Shown: piece after piece, positions 7,479 to 17,182 of the stretch
Position numbering within the stretch: position 1 is the first letter of the stretch
How the letters are laid out: every line of letters starts with the position of its first letter
Source of the DNA: an uncultured Pseudomonadota bacterium
Lineage (GTDB): Bacteria; Pseudomonadota; Alphaproteobacteria; CACZRW01
Length of the DNA stretch: 26,940 bases
Direction of reading: 5' to 3'
Assembly (NCBI GenBank): GCA_902783675.1
Contig: CACZRW010000171.1
Span: 1 to 26,940, forward strand
Translations under genes and position numbers: made by a program
The notes under the pieces: model-generated
What the model saw: only the letters and a program-made list of their open reading frames with translations
Databases searched by the model: none
What the model was told of the DNA's origin: nothing

Positions 7479-8381
7479 TTAGAAAAATCTCGCTATAGTA
7501 GAATCAGCAGACTTAACCAGTCCAGCTATAACTGTTGGCGTGATGGCATTTTGTACAACAATATACATGACTTTTTCCCATAAATTTGTTGTTGACATGT
7601 TAAACGCAATAAGGCCACCATTGACTATTGCCGCCCCAAAGTTCACCGCAACCACCATAAATGCACCAGATAAACATAACCCGAAGAATGTTTTTAGATA
7701 GCTTGTTGCAATTCTTTCTGCCTCATGAGAACCAGAAGCCATTGCAACCGTAATTGTTGAGAAAGGAAGTAGTACAAGCGGCTTTATTATTCTTTGAAAA
7801 GCACAGTTTATTATTGAAAGCCCTGCAGCAATTATCATAACAAAAGTACCGGCAGCGCCCAAAAACAAAATAGCTTTTTGAGCCAGATGCGTTCCCTTTT
7901 CTTCCATTACTTCGTTAAATGATTCTCCAAGCCTTGTTATTTCAAGTGTTTTTGTGGATGGCTGATTATAAACTTCGTCAATCGCAGACTGAAGATCCGT
8001 TGACATTGAAAGCTCATAATTGCCTGCTATATTCATGGTGTCAGTAATTCCATCTGCAATTTGCATAATATATCCCATAAATAACCAAAGATTAGCCAAT
8101 ATTCCAACGAGGACAGCGAACTTCAAAGAACTTTGTACAAATCTTCTAACCTGTTGTTCTGGCGGGGTAGACATTACATCTTTTATAATTGCTATTAAAA
8201 AAAAAGTAATGGCTATCGGTAAAGATATTGACATCAAGGCATTATATAACGTTTTTGCTGTTGTATAGATTGTGCTGTTTGCAGATGTAGGAGACGTGGT
8301 AAATAAGGTCATAGCGATACCTATTAACGTATTCCATATGCTATAGCCTACATTAAAAATTGTCTCTGTTATATCTTGCAT
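7479..8381 (-). CDS. VirB6/TrbL-like polytopic channel protein
   Basis: This gene encodes 300 residues with about six membrane segments (near residues 15-30, 48-68, 85-112, 165-195, 200-255 region and 260-285). Polar loops include PPEQQVRRFVQSSLKF. This topology, together with its place directly after a pilin-like gene and before VirB3, matches the VirB6/TrbL subunits of Firmicute elements (the CD1112-type group). VirB6 forms the inner-membrane part of the channel through which the DNA-relaxase complex moves. AAGGGAGA precedes the ATG, and the gene follows the pilin stop by 12 bases. The call is firm for class and weaker for the exact subfamily. Confidence 0.78.
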   Translation of the reverse strand: MQDITETIFNVGYSIWNTLIGIAMTLFTTSPTSANSTIYTTAKTLYNALMSISLPIAITFFLIAIIKDVMSTPPEQQVRRFVQSSLKFAVLVGILANLWLFMGYIMQIADGITDTMNIAGNYELSMSTDLQSAIDEVYNQPSTKTLEITRLGESFNEVMEEKGTHLAQKAILFLGAAGTFVMIIAAGLSIINCAFQRIIKPLVLLPFSTITVAMASGSHEAERIATSYLKTFFGLCLSGAFMVVAVNFGAAIVNGGLIAFNMSTTNLWEKVMYIVVQNAITPTVIAGLVKSADSTIARFF

Positions 8382-8393
8382 AGCCTGTCTCCC

Positions 8394-8735
8394 TTAAGTC
8401 AACGCTGATACAAGCGCAGAAATACCGACCATGATACCACCCGCAACAATAGTATAGATTGCAGAATATTCACCATTTTGATCCTTTTTCTGAAAAGATT
8501 CTGCAAACTTTACACCGCCATATATTAATACAATTACGCCTGCAGCTGCCACGATAGAAATCGCTACAGTTTTAAGCTTATTAATAGGTTGAAGATAATC
8601 ACTGGAAGCATATGCAAACTCCGGACACATAAGAGCAGCTGTTAAAACAGATACGAAAGAAGCTACACCTCTTCTTACCTTAAAAAACCTGCTCTCTTTC
8701 TTGTTCTGTTTAGTGCTACAAATCTTTTTCTTCAT
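8394..8735 (-). CDS. VirB2-like (Maff2-type) pilin subunit
   Basis: This gene encodes 113 residues. It has a long basic leader and signal peptide with a likely cut after AYA (residue 43). Two hydrophobic segments follow (about 55-75 and 91-112), separated by a short charged loop (ESFQKKDQNGEYS). This is the shape of TrbC/VirB2 pilins and of the Maff2 family found in Firmicute conjugative elements. The mature protein would be about 70 residues, as expected of a pilin. AGGAGG lies ahead of the ATG. Its position between VirD4 and VirB6 supports the role. Confidence 0.78.
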   Translation of the reverse strand: MKKKICSTKQNKKESRFFKVRRGVASFVSVLTAALMCPEFAYASSDYLQPINKLKTVAISIVAAAGVIVLIYGGVKFAESFQKKDQNGEYSAIYTIVAGGIMVGISALVSALT

Positions 8736-8750
8736 TTCTAATTCCTCCTA

Positions 8751-11102
8751 TCAAATAGATAATTGTTTCTTGAGTTTTATCTCTAATAACTTCCCGGCAA
8801 ACTCATTTATCTCCTTTGCCGACATACCGTTATTAAAGAATTTAACTATTTCTTCATAATCATAATTATTATTAATCAGATTATTTAGAGCATTAATTTG
8901 CAAAGATGAAAAACCTTGATTCTTCAATCTTTGTACAGTCAATAACTGTTCATTGTTATATAGATCAAAGTTTAATGCACTTTTCTCTTCTTCTTCCAAA
9001 ACCTGCAGTGTTCTTGAATATAGGTTTTTCCAAAATTCAACCGTAGTTGCATCATTTCCTGGCAAAGGATGATTTTTTGATTGAAGCACAGCTCCGGCGT
9101 CAAGATCATCCATCGTAATAGTAGCCACTTTAATCCCGTCTTCCTCGCACTGCTTTAAAAAAGCCTCTGCTTCATCTCCCACAAGAATATCCGGAATCTG
9201 CTCAATTGGTCTCTTCGTATAATCATACGGCTTAATATCCTCAACAAGGGTCGATTTTCTGATCCTGTACGGATTCTTTCGTGTAAGAAGCGGACATAAA
9301 GGCGAATTTTGAAACTGTATTTTATTCACCCAGAGCGGATCAGCTCCCTTTACCTTGATTGCACATGGACCATCTTTGGCCATTGTATAAATCTTATCTG
9401 CAGGGAATAGATAATGTTCCATAACATCTTCGTTTTCAGATGAACTACCCTGGCCCCCCCTGGTTAATCCAGTTGTTTGCTTGTGAATGGTATGCTTTCC
9501 AAACTCCTCAGATAATGTCTTACAGCTCTCCATATCCGGTCCGCCTAATACAATGGTTGTGGACATGTTGGATCTAAGGTTTTTATCCTGATCGTTTTTC
9601 GGAAACTTGTCTTTAAGCTGCAACAGGTTTTGGATGATTATCACAACGCTTATTCCCCTGGAACGCATTGTTGATGTAAGACCAACAAACGAATCCGGTA
9701 ACGTGACATTATAAAACTCATCCATAAGGAATGTTAAGTGCTCCGGCAATGTCTGATGCAAAGATGGATCATTCTTTGTTAAGGCATAAAGCTTATCAAT
9801 AAACAAGGAATATATCATCGATGGTATCCAGTCAAAATGTCTTACGCTTTCTGATGTAACCATGTAAAGAATATACTTTCCAGTAGGTGATTTTTTTGAC
9901 TTGTATGCATGTCCAAATGTTTTTGTAAAGTCCAAATCATCTGTTGACAATAAATCTACCACGCAATCAAGTTTCATATATTTGCAATGTGCGTCTAGGG
10001 ACGAAACAATAGATGAGGCTGTTTCCTGGGCGTTGGTATATATTTTTTCAACATCCGTAAACCCTTTAAGTTCTTCGCCGTTATGTTCTGATTTCCATTT
10101 CTCGTTTGCTCGAATAAATCTTTGCATCAAACAATTAGGATCAGAAATATCTATTGCTCCGGTCTTCGGATCCGCCTTAACGGTATCACAATTTAAAAGC
10201 TCTACAAAATGCTTCCAATCTTGGTTACTTTTGGGATACGTATAATGCATCAGATAGAATATATCTGTAAGTAGCACTTGTGCCATATCTTCAAAAAACT
10301 GATCTCCGCTTGATGCATCCGGATTTTTAGTAGCTTTGAACAAGATCTCGCAAAGGCTTAATATGTCAGATTCGTTCTCCAAATATGGAAATGGATTAAA
10401 ATGATGACTGTTCATCATTCCTGCCTCTGATTCGCAATCTATAATGAATACTCCGTATCCATTATCTTCCATGAACTGTCCACTTTGCTGTGATAATTCA
10501 CCTTTCGGATCCGTTACTAGAAAGCTACCAGAGAGCTGTGATAGCATTGGGCGCACTACCCTAAAAGATTTTCCTGTTCCGGGAGGACCTATAATCTCTA
10601 TATTCAAGTTTGACGTAAGCTTATTGTCAATATTGAGGAACACATCCTCTCCCATCCAGTAGTTATGTGTGTTTACCGTTATAGGAACCGGCGGACCAGG
10701 CATATCTCCAAAATTTATTGCAACTTCATGTTTTGTTTCATGATTTCCAAAGTCTTTTGTGAACTCGTCCGCTGTTCCCCATTTGGCATCACCATGTTCT
10801 TTACCTGCAAAAGGATGTTCAATCCGTGTTATAAGAACTAGATAAAACAATGTCCAGGCAAATTCAAGCAAAAGAATTACCTTGAACGTTCCCTTTGTAA
10901 AGGCCAGAACAATAAAGTGATGTTGTTCAAACACAAAATAATAAAAATTATTAAACCATTCGCTTATCGTTATATCCGGTTCCCAACACGCACCTACTAG
11001 AATTGCTCCATACAAAACAGTTAAAAATCCAATAACATAATTCCGGACTTTTTCTTTAGGAGTTTTTTGTTCATTAATTACTGTAAAAGATGTACGTGCC
11101 AT
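8751..11102 (-). CDS. VirD4-like coupling ATPase
   Basis: This gene encodes a 783-residue protein that couples the relaxase-DNA complex to the secretion channel and powers its passage. Two N-terminal membrane segments (about residues 20-40 and 70-92) are followed by the ATPase: Walker A GPPGTGKS at 172-179, the VTDPKGEL motif at 196-203, and Walker B HLTFLMDEF at 455-463. The C-terminal 100 residues are helical and may bind cargo. It matches the Firmicute VirD4 group annotated as CD1115-type. I place the start at ATG 11102, which has GGAAG ahead. A longer frame to 11159 would overlap the PcfB-like gene by over 50 bases. The gap to that gene is four bases, and this pairing of PcfB-type and VirD4 genes is typical. 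Confidence 0.95.
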   Translation of the reverse strand: MARTSFTVINEQKTPKEKVRNYVIGFLTVLYGAILVGACWEPDITISEWFNNFYYFVFEQHHFIVLAFTKGTFKVILLLEFAWTLFYLVLITRIEHPFAGKEHGDAKWGTADEFTKDFGNHETKHEVAINFGDMPGPPVPITVNTHNYWMGEDVFLNIDNKLTSNLNIEIIGPPGTGKSFRVVRPMLSQLSGSFLVTDPKGELSQQSGQFMEDNGYGVFIIDCESEAGMMNSHHFNPFPYLENESDILSLCEILFKATKNPDASSGDQFFEDMAQVLLTDIFYLMHYTYPKSNQDWKHFVELLNCDTVKADPKTGAIDISDPNCLMQRFIRANEKWKSEHNGEELKGFTDVEKIYTNAQETASSIVSSLDAHCKYMKLDCVVDLLSTDDLDFTKTFGHAYKSKKSPTGKYILYMVTSESVRHFDWIPSMIYSLFIDKLYALTKNDPSLHQTLPEHLTFLMDEFYNVTLPDSFVGLTSTMRSRGISVVIIIQNLLQLKDKFPKNDQDKNLRSNMSTTIVLGGPDMESCKTLSEEFGKHTIHKQTTGLTRGGQGSSSENEDVMEHYLFPADKIYTMAKDGPCAIKVKGADPLWVNKIQFQNSPLCPLLTRKNPYRIRKSTLVEDIKPYDYTKRPIEQIPDILVGDEAEAFLKQCEEDGIKVATITMDDLDAGAVLQSKNHPLPGNDATTVEFWKNLYSRTLQVLEEEEKSALNFDLYNNEQLLTVQRLKNQGFSSLQINALNNLINNNYDYEEIVKFFNNGMSAKEINEFAGKLLEIKLKKQLSI

Positions 11103-11106
11103 ATGA

Positions 11107-12597
11107 TTATCTTCCGTGAACCTCCGGACGGACTGCAACTTCTGCAATATCTTTTGCAATATCCTTGAAAGAAATATCCATTCTCCGTTTAGCTTCCGAT
11201 AGAGTGATTGGAATCATAGTTTTTGCTTCCCCCACTTCTTTGATAAACACCGGCATACTTTTACTATCAATGGTAAGTTTTATCATCCCCTTTGTCCCTA
11301 GCTCTGCAGTAACCGAAGCAGCATTAAATTGAAGATGTTCATCATCCTGCACCTTGAAATCCAACTTGCCGCCTCGATTAGTGAACATTTCTGGAGTACA
11401 ATAGATTTCTACTTTATCCGAATCCACCCTCGCAGAGGCAAAGCCCTTTTCCTGTTCAGAAACAGCATTTAGGATTTCACTCTTTGCCTCTGCGCTGGAA
11501 AAAACCTGCTCACCGCTTTTTGCCTTTTCAGAAACACGGCTAATGGTCGGATTTTCAAGCTTGTTATGGTACTGTAAAAATCTCTCAAGCTTCGCCTGGT
11601 CATTGAAGGCTCTACACAAGGTTCCCTCTAATACACCTGCATTCTGTAAAAGGTCTGGAAGAACCTTATCATTCCAGTCAGCCTTCGTCATGTTTCTGTC
11701 TGAAAAACTCATAATTTCACCACTTTGTGTCTTAATCGTATATTCGCTATACACAAGATTTGTCTTTTCATCTACATTAAAATCTCGTGTGATAACTGCT
11801 CCTATTTCTGGTACATAAAACATTATTTTAGAGTCAGGCATAAGACTCTTATCTCTAATCGGTTGTAAACATTCCTTTGCAGAAATCTTCGGCCCTATTT
11901 CAACACCTTTATCCATTTCGGCCCGGGCAATTTCAGGATCTGATTCCAAATCCGTATTCTTGCATTGCTGCAGGAATTCCTGGATACTATAGCCAAATTT
12001 GTCTGCAGGAGTTGCAAGAACTTCTTCGCCATAGTCAACCCACTTCTTTGCCTCATCACGAGCTTGTGAGAGATTTTCAATTTGTATCTCAAGAGCTTTT
12101 GCCTCATCCGAGCCGGGAATAGCATTATTAAGCTTCTCTTTAAGCTCCGCTAATGCAGAGTCATGACTATTAAGTTCACGCTTGTCTTTTTCAAGTTGTC
12201 TTGCAGTAAGCACATCAATCAGCTGTTTATAAGTAGCTACTTCCTGTGCCGGCACTTGCATCGGTGTAATGTGATCATTAGGGTCCGTATCAATAGGAAT
12301 ATACCAATGTAAACCTGCATCTTTGGCGGCAGCTTTTAAATCATCAACATTTATATCTCGAACATTAATAGCTTGTGGTGCTCCGCCCTCGGATAAAAGT
12401 GAAATTGCAGTTAATGATTTCTTTTCGCCCGGAACCTTAAGGCTTTTATCCTTAATTGTCTCCACTGCGTTTTCTCCTTTTCCAAAGACCGCTCTCATCA
12501 ATCGGCCAATAAACATAGCAGCTTCAACAGTTCCTTTTATGACATATTTGATTCCCTCAAACTCTAACTGGCAAAGTTGAGCAATATCATCACCCAT
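11107..12597 (-). CDS. PcfB/DUF3801-like relaxosome accessory protein
   Basis: This gene encodes 496 residues from the ATG at 12597, which has a perfect AGGAGG eight bases upstream. The open frame extends 21 codons further without a ribosome site. Residues 1-130 resemble DUF3801/PcfB: an N-terminal helix pair, then NVDDLKAAAKDAGLHWYIP and ATYKQLIDVL. PcfB of the pCF10 system helps bring the relaxase to the coupling protein. Here that domain is followed by a predicted coiled coil (about 135-190) and about 300 residues I do not recognise, so the protein is about three times the usual length. It lies directly ahead of VirD4. A 115-base gap before it is the largest inside the transfer block and could hold a weak internal promoter; I saw no convincing -35/-10 pair. 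Confidence 0.8.
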   Translation of the reverse strand: MGDDIAQLCQLEFEGIKYVIKGTVEAAMFIGRLMRAVFGKGENAVETIKDKSLKVPGEKKSLTAISLLSEGGAPQAINVRDINVDDLKAAAKDAGLHWYIPIDTDPNDHITPMQVPAQEVATYKQLIDVLTARQLEKDKRELNSHDSALAELKEKLNNAIPGSDEAKALEIQIENLSQARDEAKKWVDYGEEVLATPADKFGYSIQEFLQQCKNTDLESDPEIARAEMDKGVEIGPKISAKECLQPIRDKSLMPDSKIMFYVPEIGAVITRDFNVDEKTNLVYSEYTIKTQSGEIMSFSDRNMTKADWNDKVLPDLLQNAGVLEGTLCRAFNDQAKLERFLQYHNKLENPTISRVSEKAKSGEQVFSSAEAKSEILNAVSEQEKGFASARVDSDKVEIYCTPEMFTNRGGKLDFKVQDDEHLQFNAASVTAELGTKGMIKLTIDSKSMPVFIKEVGEAKTMIPITLSEAKRRMDISFKDIAKDIAEVAVRPEVHGR

Positions 12598-12712
12598 TAC
12601 AATAACCTCCTTTATAAGAAAATCTTTAACTATACGTACATTAACAAAATCACAAAACAAAATCAGAAAAAAAAGTGCAAGAAAATAATATATTTTTTCT
12701 TTTTAGAAACTT

Positions 12713-14593
12713 TTATAAAACCCGACTTATATTCACAATTGCACCTTGATTTCTAACATCACTAACAATAACACCTCGATCTGTACCATATGCTTCAACC
12801 ATACGATCAACACCATCAATGTTTCCTAAATATATAGCGACATGATATACTCCCAAATAACGACCATTTGAAGAACCACCATAAAAAATGACATCACCTG
12901 GCTTCAATGTAAACTCACCTTCTAATGTATATCCAGAATCTACACATTTTCGGCACTCTTCCGCAGCTGTATAAATACCACCATTCGAAATATCTATACC
13001 AGCGTTCAACAACGAACAATAGGCTAATTCTGAACAATCCCATATACTATCACTATGATTGCTGTGAGAATTTTGATCATATGCAGAGCCTACGGCAGTT
13101 AAGGCAAAACGAATAACTTTTTCTTGATTTACGGAAAAATCCGAATACTTATCGTAAAGATAATCTATTATGCTTTGAATCTCTTCATCGGTATATGGTG
13201 TTCCAATATAGTAACCCGAGGAAGTGGTATCAAGTTCATATGCCAATGCGCCATCATCAGAATGAAAAAGTCCACCAATAAAAGATATCAATGCACCTAC
13301 AATGAACATGACCGCCATAAACACTAAAATGTATGGCAGGATAGCGCTCATAAGACCGCCAAATATATGTACTAATTTTCTACCCAAATCGCTTAATATC
13401 GATCTGGTGCTCTTTGAAATAGCCTTTTTTACATTTGAGGCCAACGCTCTAGTTAAACCACTATTACCATCTACAAGAAGATCTCCTGTCAATTCCTGCT
13501 CGCCACGAAGTTCTTTTGAAATATTTTTCTTTGTTTCAAGCATTCTCGAAACAGACGCTGCCGCAGCTGCTCTTTTAATCTCTTTCTTTTCTCTTTTTTT
13601 TGCAGCCTTCTTTTCTGCTTTTTTCTGTTCAAGAGATTCTTGTTTATTCATCTCTCTATTTGATGCATTTCGTCCACTAGCCTTATTAAAGTCCGAAGAT
13701 TTCCCAGTTCCATAATCAGATGAATCAGAAGTTCCATTTTCAAACTTATAAGTGGTTTTCTTTCCATCACTTCCAATGATAAATGCATCTTTTGCTTTAG
13801 TGGAATTAACCTGGAGAAAAAGACTTTCACTGGCATCATCCGAATCGGCTTTAGAAAACTTACTACTCGTAAATTGTGAAAACTTATCCGTATCTGAAAC
13901 AAAGCCACCGCTTGACTTGTTAAAATACGCATCATGAATGCGCTGTTTATCGGTCTTATTCTCTGCCTTAATCTCTTTTTTTAATTGTTTTATATCCTTA
14001 GTCGCTTTGATTCTGACCGCTCGATATCGGTCATGCTTTTTCAGATGCTTTCTTTGAATATGTTTCAAAAACGAATCCGTTTTTGTGTCAAAGGCAGCAT
14101 CAATCTCATCTTCTCCAGTCGGCTTAAATAAGGTCTCATACGCATTTGCCCCCTTTTCAATAAACCGTCCAGCGCTTTTTGCTTTGCCGGATAAAGTGCC
14201 TGCAGATGTTCTATCACTCCCTTTTGCTAGCCTTACCTTTGCATTAAGCTTCCCAGTTCTTGAATACTCAAACCGAAAATTAGCACCGTCACCCGCATCA
14301 GATCTGGTTACACTTTCTGCAATTTTATCGACGGATTCCCCCCTGTTATCGCCCACATATCTAATAAAATGTTCATCTATAACAACATTGTTCTCAATAC
14401 CAGGGTTAACAGAATTTCCCCTGGTATGTGATTCAAGGCGAGAATCGGATTGTGTTCCGGATCTAATATTTGCAGTATTATCCGTTCTATTTATGTGAGA
14501 ATTAGTTCTTGTGGTATCTTTGGGCGGAGCTTCAGAAAAATTACCTGTATAAGATACAAATTCTCGACTCTCTTTTTTAAAAGGTTCAGACAT
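12713..14593 (-). CDS. Membrane-anchored NlpC/P60 cell-wall hydrolase (CD1108-type)
   Basis: This gene encodes 626 residues. The C-terminal domain (about 485-626) is NlpC/P60, with the nucleophile Cys520 in IWDCSELAYC and His584 in YHVAIYLG. These enzymes cut peptide bonds in peptidoglycan, which lets the transfer channel cross the wall (the VirB1-like role). One membrane segment (about 414-441) precedes it, so the domain is outside. The first 410 residues are cytoplasmic, highly polar and rich in Lys, Ser and Asp, with a Lys/Ala/Glu helix at about 318-350. CwlT of Tn916 lacks such a region and is near 330 residues, so this extension is notable. No lysozyme-like domain is seen. The gene lies 27 bases downstream of the VirB4 stop. 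Confidence 0.88.
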   Translation of the reverse strand: MSEPFKKESREFVSYTGNFSEAPPKDTTRTNSHINRTDNTANIRSGTQSDSRLESHTRGNSVNPGIENNVVIDEHFIRYVGDNRGESVDKIAESVTRSDAGDGANFRFEYSRTGKLNAKVRLAKGSDRTSAGTLSGKAKSAGRFIEKGANAYETLFKPTGEDEIDAAFDTKTDSFLKHIQRKHLKKHDRYRAVRIKATKDIKQLKKEIKAENKTDKQRIHDAYFNKSSGGFVSDTDKFSQFTSSKFSKADSDDASESLFLQVNSTKAKDAFIIGSDGKKTTYKFENGTSDSSDYGTGKSSDFNKASGRNASNREMNKQESLEQKKAEKKAAKKREKKEIKRAAAAASVSRMLETKKNISKELRGEQELTGDLLVDGNSGLTRALASNVKKAISKSTRSILSDLGRKLVHIFGGLMSAILPYILVFMAVMFIVGALISFIGGLFHSDDGALAYELDTTSSGYYIGTPYTDEEIQSIIDYLYDKYSDFSVNQEKVIRFALTAVGSAYDQNSHSNHSDSIWDCSELAYCSLLNAGIDISNGGIYTAAEECRKCVDSGYTLEGEFTLKPGDVIFYGGSSNGRYLGVYHVAIYLGNIDGVDRMVEAYGTDRGVIVSDVRNQGAIVNISRVL

Positions 14594-14620
14594 AAAAACC
14601 TCCAGTTACAATTAAATCTT

Positions 14621-17134
14621 TTACACAGCTCCAACGCCATCATTACCATCTGTGTTTACAAAAGAATATAATTTGCAGCTTTTTTCTATCCTTGCATCAA
14701 AAGGAACCGTAATAGGTCCCATCTTTAATAGTCCCGTTCCGGGAGCCGCATCTTCAACAAAATTAAACATGGCCGGACTGATAGAAGGCAAGAAATCTTC
14801 TATCATTCTTCTGTCTATGGTTGACTGGCTTAGCATTGCAAAATATTCTGTGTTACTAAGAATTGCTGTTAACTTTGCAGCATTCGGTGAATTGTTAAGA
14901 AGATCTGTCATGTTCTGCGTAATTGCGGTCATAGAGCCTTTCAGTTTACCAACTTCCTTCCAAAGTTTTATTACATAATCTGCAACTGCATCTATGTTCA
15001 GGAGTTCATGAAACTCATCAATATATACATTAGTCCAGTTTCCTTCAGCAAAATTCGCCTTTATTTTGCTACGAACAAGCTCAAGCATAACAAGCATACA
15101 TGTCACTCTTAAATTTTCTTTAATACCACTTAATTCAAAAACAAGAAACTTCTTCTTTGTATCTACATTGGTTCTGTGATTAAAAAGATTAAGCGAACCG
15201 TTTACAAATATTTGCATATATCCAGCAAGATTTTGAGCAACCGGATTATCACTCATATCTACAAGCTTTTGATATACATCTTGTAAAATAGGGCTATACA
15301 TTCTTTCCTGTTCTTCCGGAGACATATTCGTGGTAAGCGGCAAAACAGCATCATCTGTTTGCATATATGCAGGAACGGAAAACTCGGTTATCTTTTCTGT
15401 TTCTCCATTAAGTTTTCTTCGTAACGAATAATTCTCAGAATACACTTGTGTAATGACTTTATCTAAAACACCCTGCTCCGCCGTACTAATATCCCTTTTC
15501 ATGCAACTTGCAAGAAGAGTGAAAATAAAATCAGCCTTTTCTGCTATTATTTCCTGCAATGCGGAGTAATCCACGCCATCAAAATTTACATCAAGCGGAT
15601 TTACGTATACTTCTTTTTGTGTATCAAAGGAAATTATGGTTCCTTTTACTCCTCTTACGTTTGCAATCTTTTTATATTCGTTCTGCGGATCAATGATAAG
15701 AATCTGATCTTCCGGGTGCTGGCAACGATTACTCAAGATTTCAAGCTTAGCAAAAACAGACTTTCCGTGTCTGGTCTGCCCCAAAATAACACCATGATAA
15801 CTATTAAGGTTTTTACGATTAGCAATAATAGGATTCTGAGATAGGCGATTGATGCCATAAAAGCTGCCGCCATCGTCATTCAGCTCTTGTGTTTTATAAG
15901 GCATATACATAGCCTCACAAGGGGCTGAAAAATTAGTTACACGTTTAAATTCCTGAATTCCAAACATAAAGGCTGAATTGATACCCTGACGCTGCATATT
16001 AAAGCAAGGCTTTACTTCAAAAGACTTAATACCAGAGATAGATTCTATCTTCCCGGTTATTTCTTCCATCTCTTCATAGCTTTTTGCAAGGAACATGATT
16101 AATACAGTAGTATTGAAATAATGATCATCTCCACTCTCTACGTTTCTTGACAGGTTGATTAATGCATCTTTTTCCGAAAGCAACTTGTCCGAAGCATCTG
16201 AAAGAAAATCATTATTGTTTCTGTTTCTTTGCTTTTCCGACTCTATTTTCATACCAACTGAAGCAAATTTTCTGTTGATTTCTTGCTTAAATCCGGATAG
16301 ATCTAAGAGCTCGCTATTCACAGTAATATAATTGGTTGCATTAATCTTGGCCAATTCTGCAACAACATCAGACTCCAAAGACTGTGCATGTTTGGAAAAA
16401 TAGAGTACACGGCCATATCTATTTCCGTTCATTATGAAGTAATCATTATAAAAATCCATTGATTCCGGAGACATAATATCAAGCCAATCTCTGTTCATCT
16501 CATAGGTTTTATCAAAGTCAAATTTATAATTTGTATGTATTCCGGAATGTGTGAAATTAAACCAGGTCTGCATTCTCTGATTGATATCAATTGCATGAAG
16601 CGTAGATCCGGCCATACCGTTTATACCGATTTGTATAAGAGCTTTGCCGAGCGAAGCCTCGATGCTTGATAAAATGCTTTTGGCTTCTCTTATATTCTCA
16701 GCATTAACAGTTAGGGTAAGATAGATAGTCTGATATAATCCCTGACGAGCATCAGTTACTTTTGTATTTATAACCTCATTGAAAGCATCTTGAAGTTCAT
16801 CAAGTTCATCGCCACGCTTTTTATATAGGATCTTGTTTGAAAAAGCGTCAGCATCTACGTATTCATTGGCTACGGTATATGAAAATCTGCATGGCATACT
16901 GTTTAACACATGACTAAAGTTAATAATCAATGTTTTTTGTTCTTCATCTGTTACTCCGGCAAAATTAATATCAGAAAGCATATAACACTTGGAATACTTT
17001 CCATTATTAAGCGTAAATACTCCGGATTCATCTATTCCTTTAACCGAAAACAGTTCTTCTACTGATCTTGGATCCTTATACAAAGGTTCGTCATATTGTT
17101 TTGTTTTTCCATATTTGGTCGAAATAAGTGCCAT
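14621..17134 (-). CDS. VirB4-like conjugation ATPase
   Basis: This gene encodes 837 residues. Residues 1-400 form the VirB4 N-terminal domain. The ATPase follows, with Walker A GQTRHGKS at 452-459, IIDPQNEY at 480-487, Walker B NVYIDEFHEL at 702-711 and TAITQNMTDLL at 736-746. VirB4 energises assembly and substrate passage of type IV secretion systems and is the signature gene of conjugation. Length and motif order are normal for the family. AAGGAG precedes the ATG at 17134. A degenerate copy of the palindromic repeat (17161-17182) sits just upstream. The neighbours VirB11, NlpC/P60 and VirD4 all support the call. Confidence 0.95.
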   Translation of the reverse strand: MALISTKYGKTKQYDEPLYKDPRSVEELFSVKGIDESGVFTLNNGKYSKCYMLSDINFAGVTDEEQKTLIINFSHVLNSMPCRFSYTVANEYVDADAFSNKILYKKRGDELDELQDAFNEVINTKVTDARQGLYQTIYLTLTVNAENIREAKSILSSIEASLGKALIQIGINGMAGSTLHAIDINQRMQTWFNFTHSGIHTNYKFDFDKTYEMNRDWLDIMSPESMDFYNDYFIMNGNRYGRVLYFSKHAQSLESDVVAELAKINATNYITVNSELLDLSGFKQEINRKFASVGMKIESEKQRNRNNNDFLSDASDKLLSEKDALINLSRNVESGDDHYFNTTVLIMFLAKSYEEMEEITGKIESISGIKSFEVKPCFNMQRQGINSAFMFGIQEFKRVTNFSAPCEAMYMPYKTQELNDDGGSFYGINRLSQNPIIANRKNLNSYHGVILGQTRHGKSVFAKLEILSNRCQHPEDQILIIDPQNEYKKIANVRGVKGTIISFDTQKEVYVNPLDVNFDGVDYSALQEIIAEKADFIFTLLASCMKRDISTAEQGVLDKVITQVYSENYSLRRKLNGETEKITEFSVPAYMQTDDAVLPLTTNMSPEEQERMYSPILQDVYQKLVDMSDNPVAQNLAGYMQIFVNGSLNLFNHRTNVDTKKKFLVFELSGIKENLRVTCMLVMLELVRSKIKANFAEGNWTNVYIDEFHELLNIDAVADYVIKLWKEVGKLKGSMTAITQNMTDLLNNSPNAAKLTAILSNTEYFAMLSQSTIDRRMIEDFLPSISPAMFNFVEDAAPGTGLLKMGPITVPFDARIEKSCKLYSFVNTDGNDGVGAV

Positions 17135-17160
17135 TATGTATCTCCTTTATCCTTTTAAAT

Positions 17161-17182
17161 ACTCTCCAACTTGGCAGAAAGT
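17161..17182 (-). repeat. Palindromic repeat, copy 1 (degenerate)
   Basis: One arm (TTGGCAGAAAGT on the plus strand) is intact and the other is decayed. It overlaps the TAA stop of the 17182-18168 gene by one base and lies 26 bases ahead of the VirB4 start. It is the only copy outside 21.6-26.1 kb. Confidence 0.75.

Noticed and set aside
12598..12712. Possible promoter in the 115-base gap ahead of the PcfB-like gene
   Set aside because: Only weak hexamers are seen (for example TTGCAC with TTTTGT) in a T-rich stretch, and the 44-base control element is absent. It is not strong enough to list.
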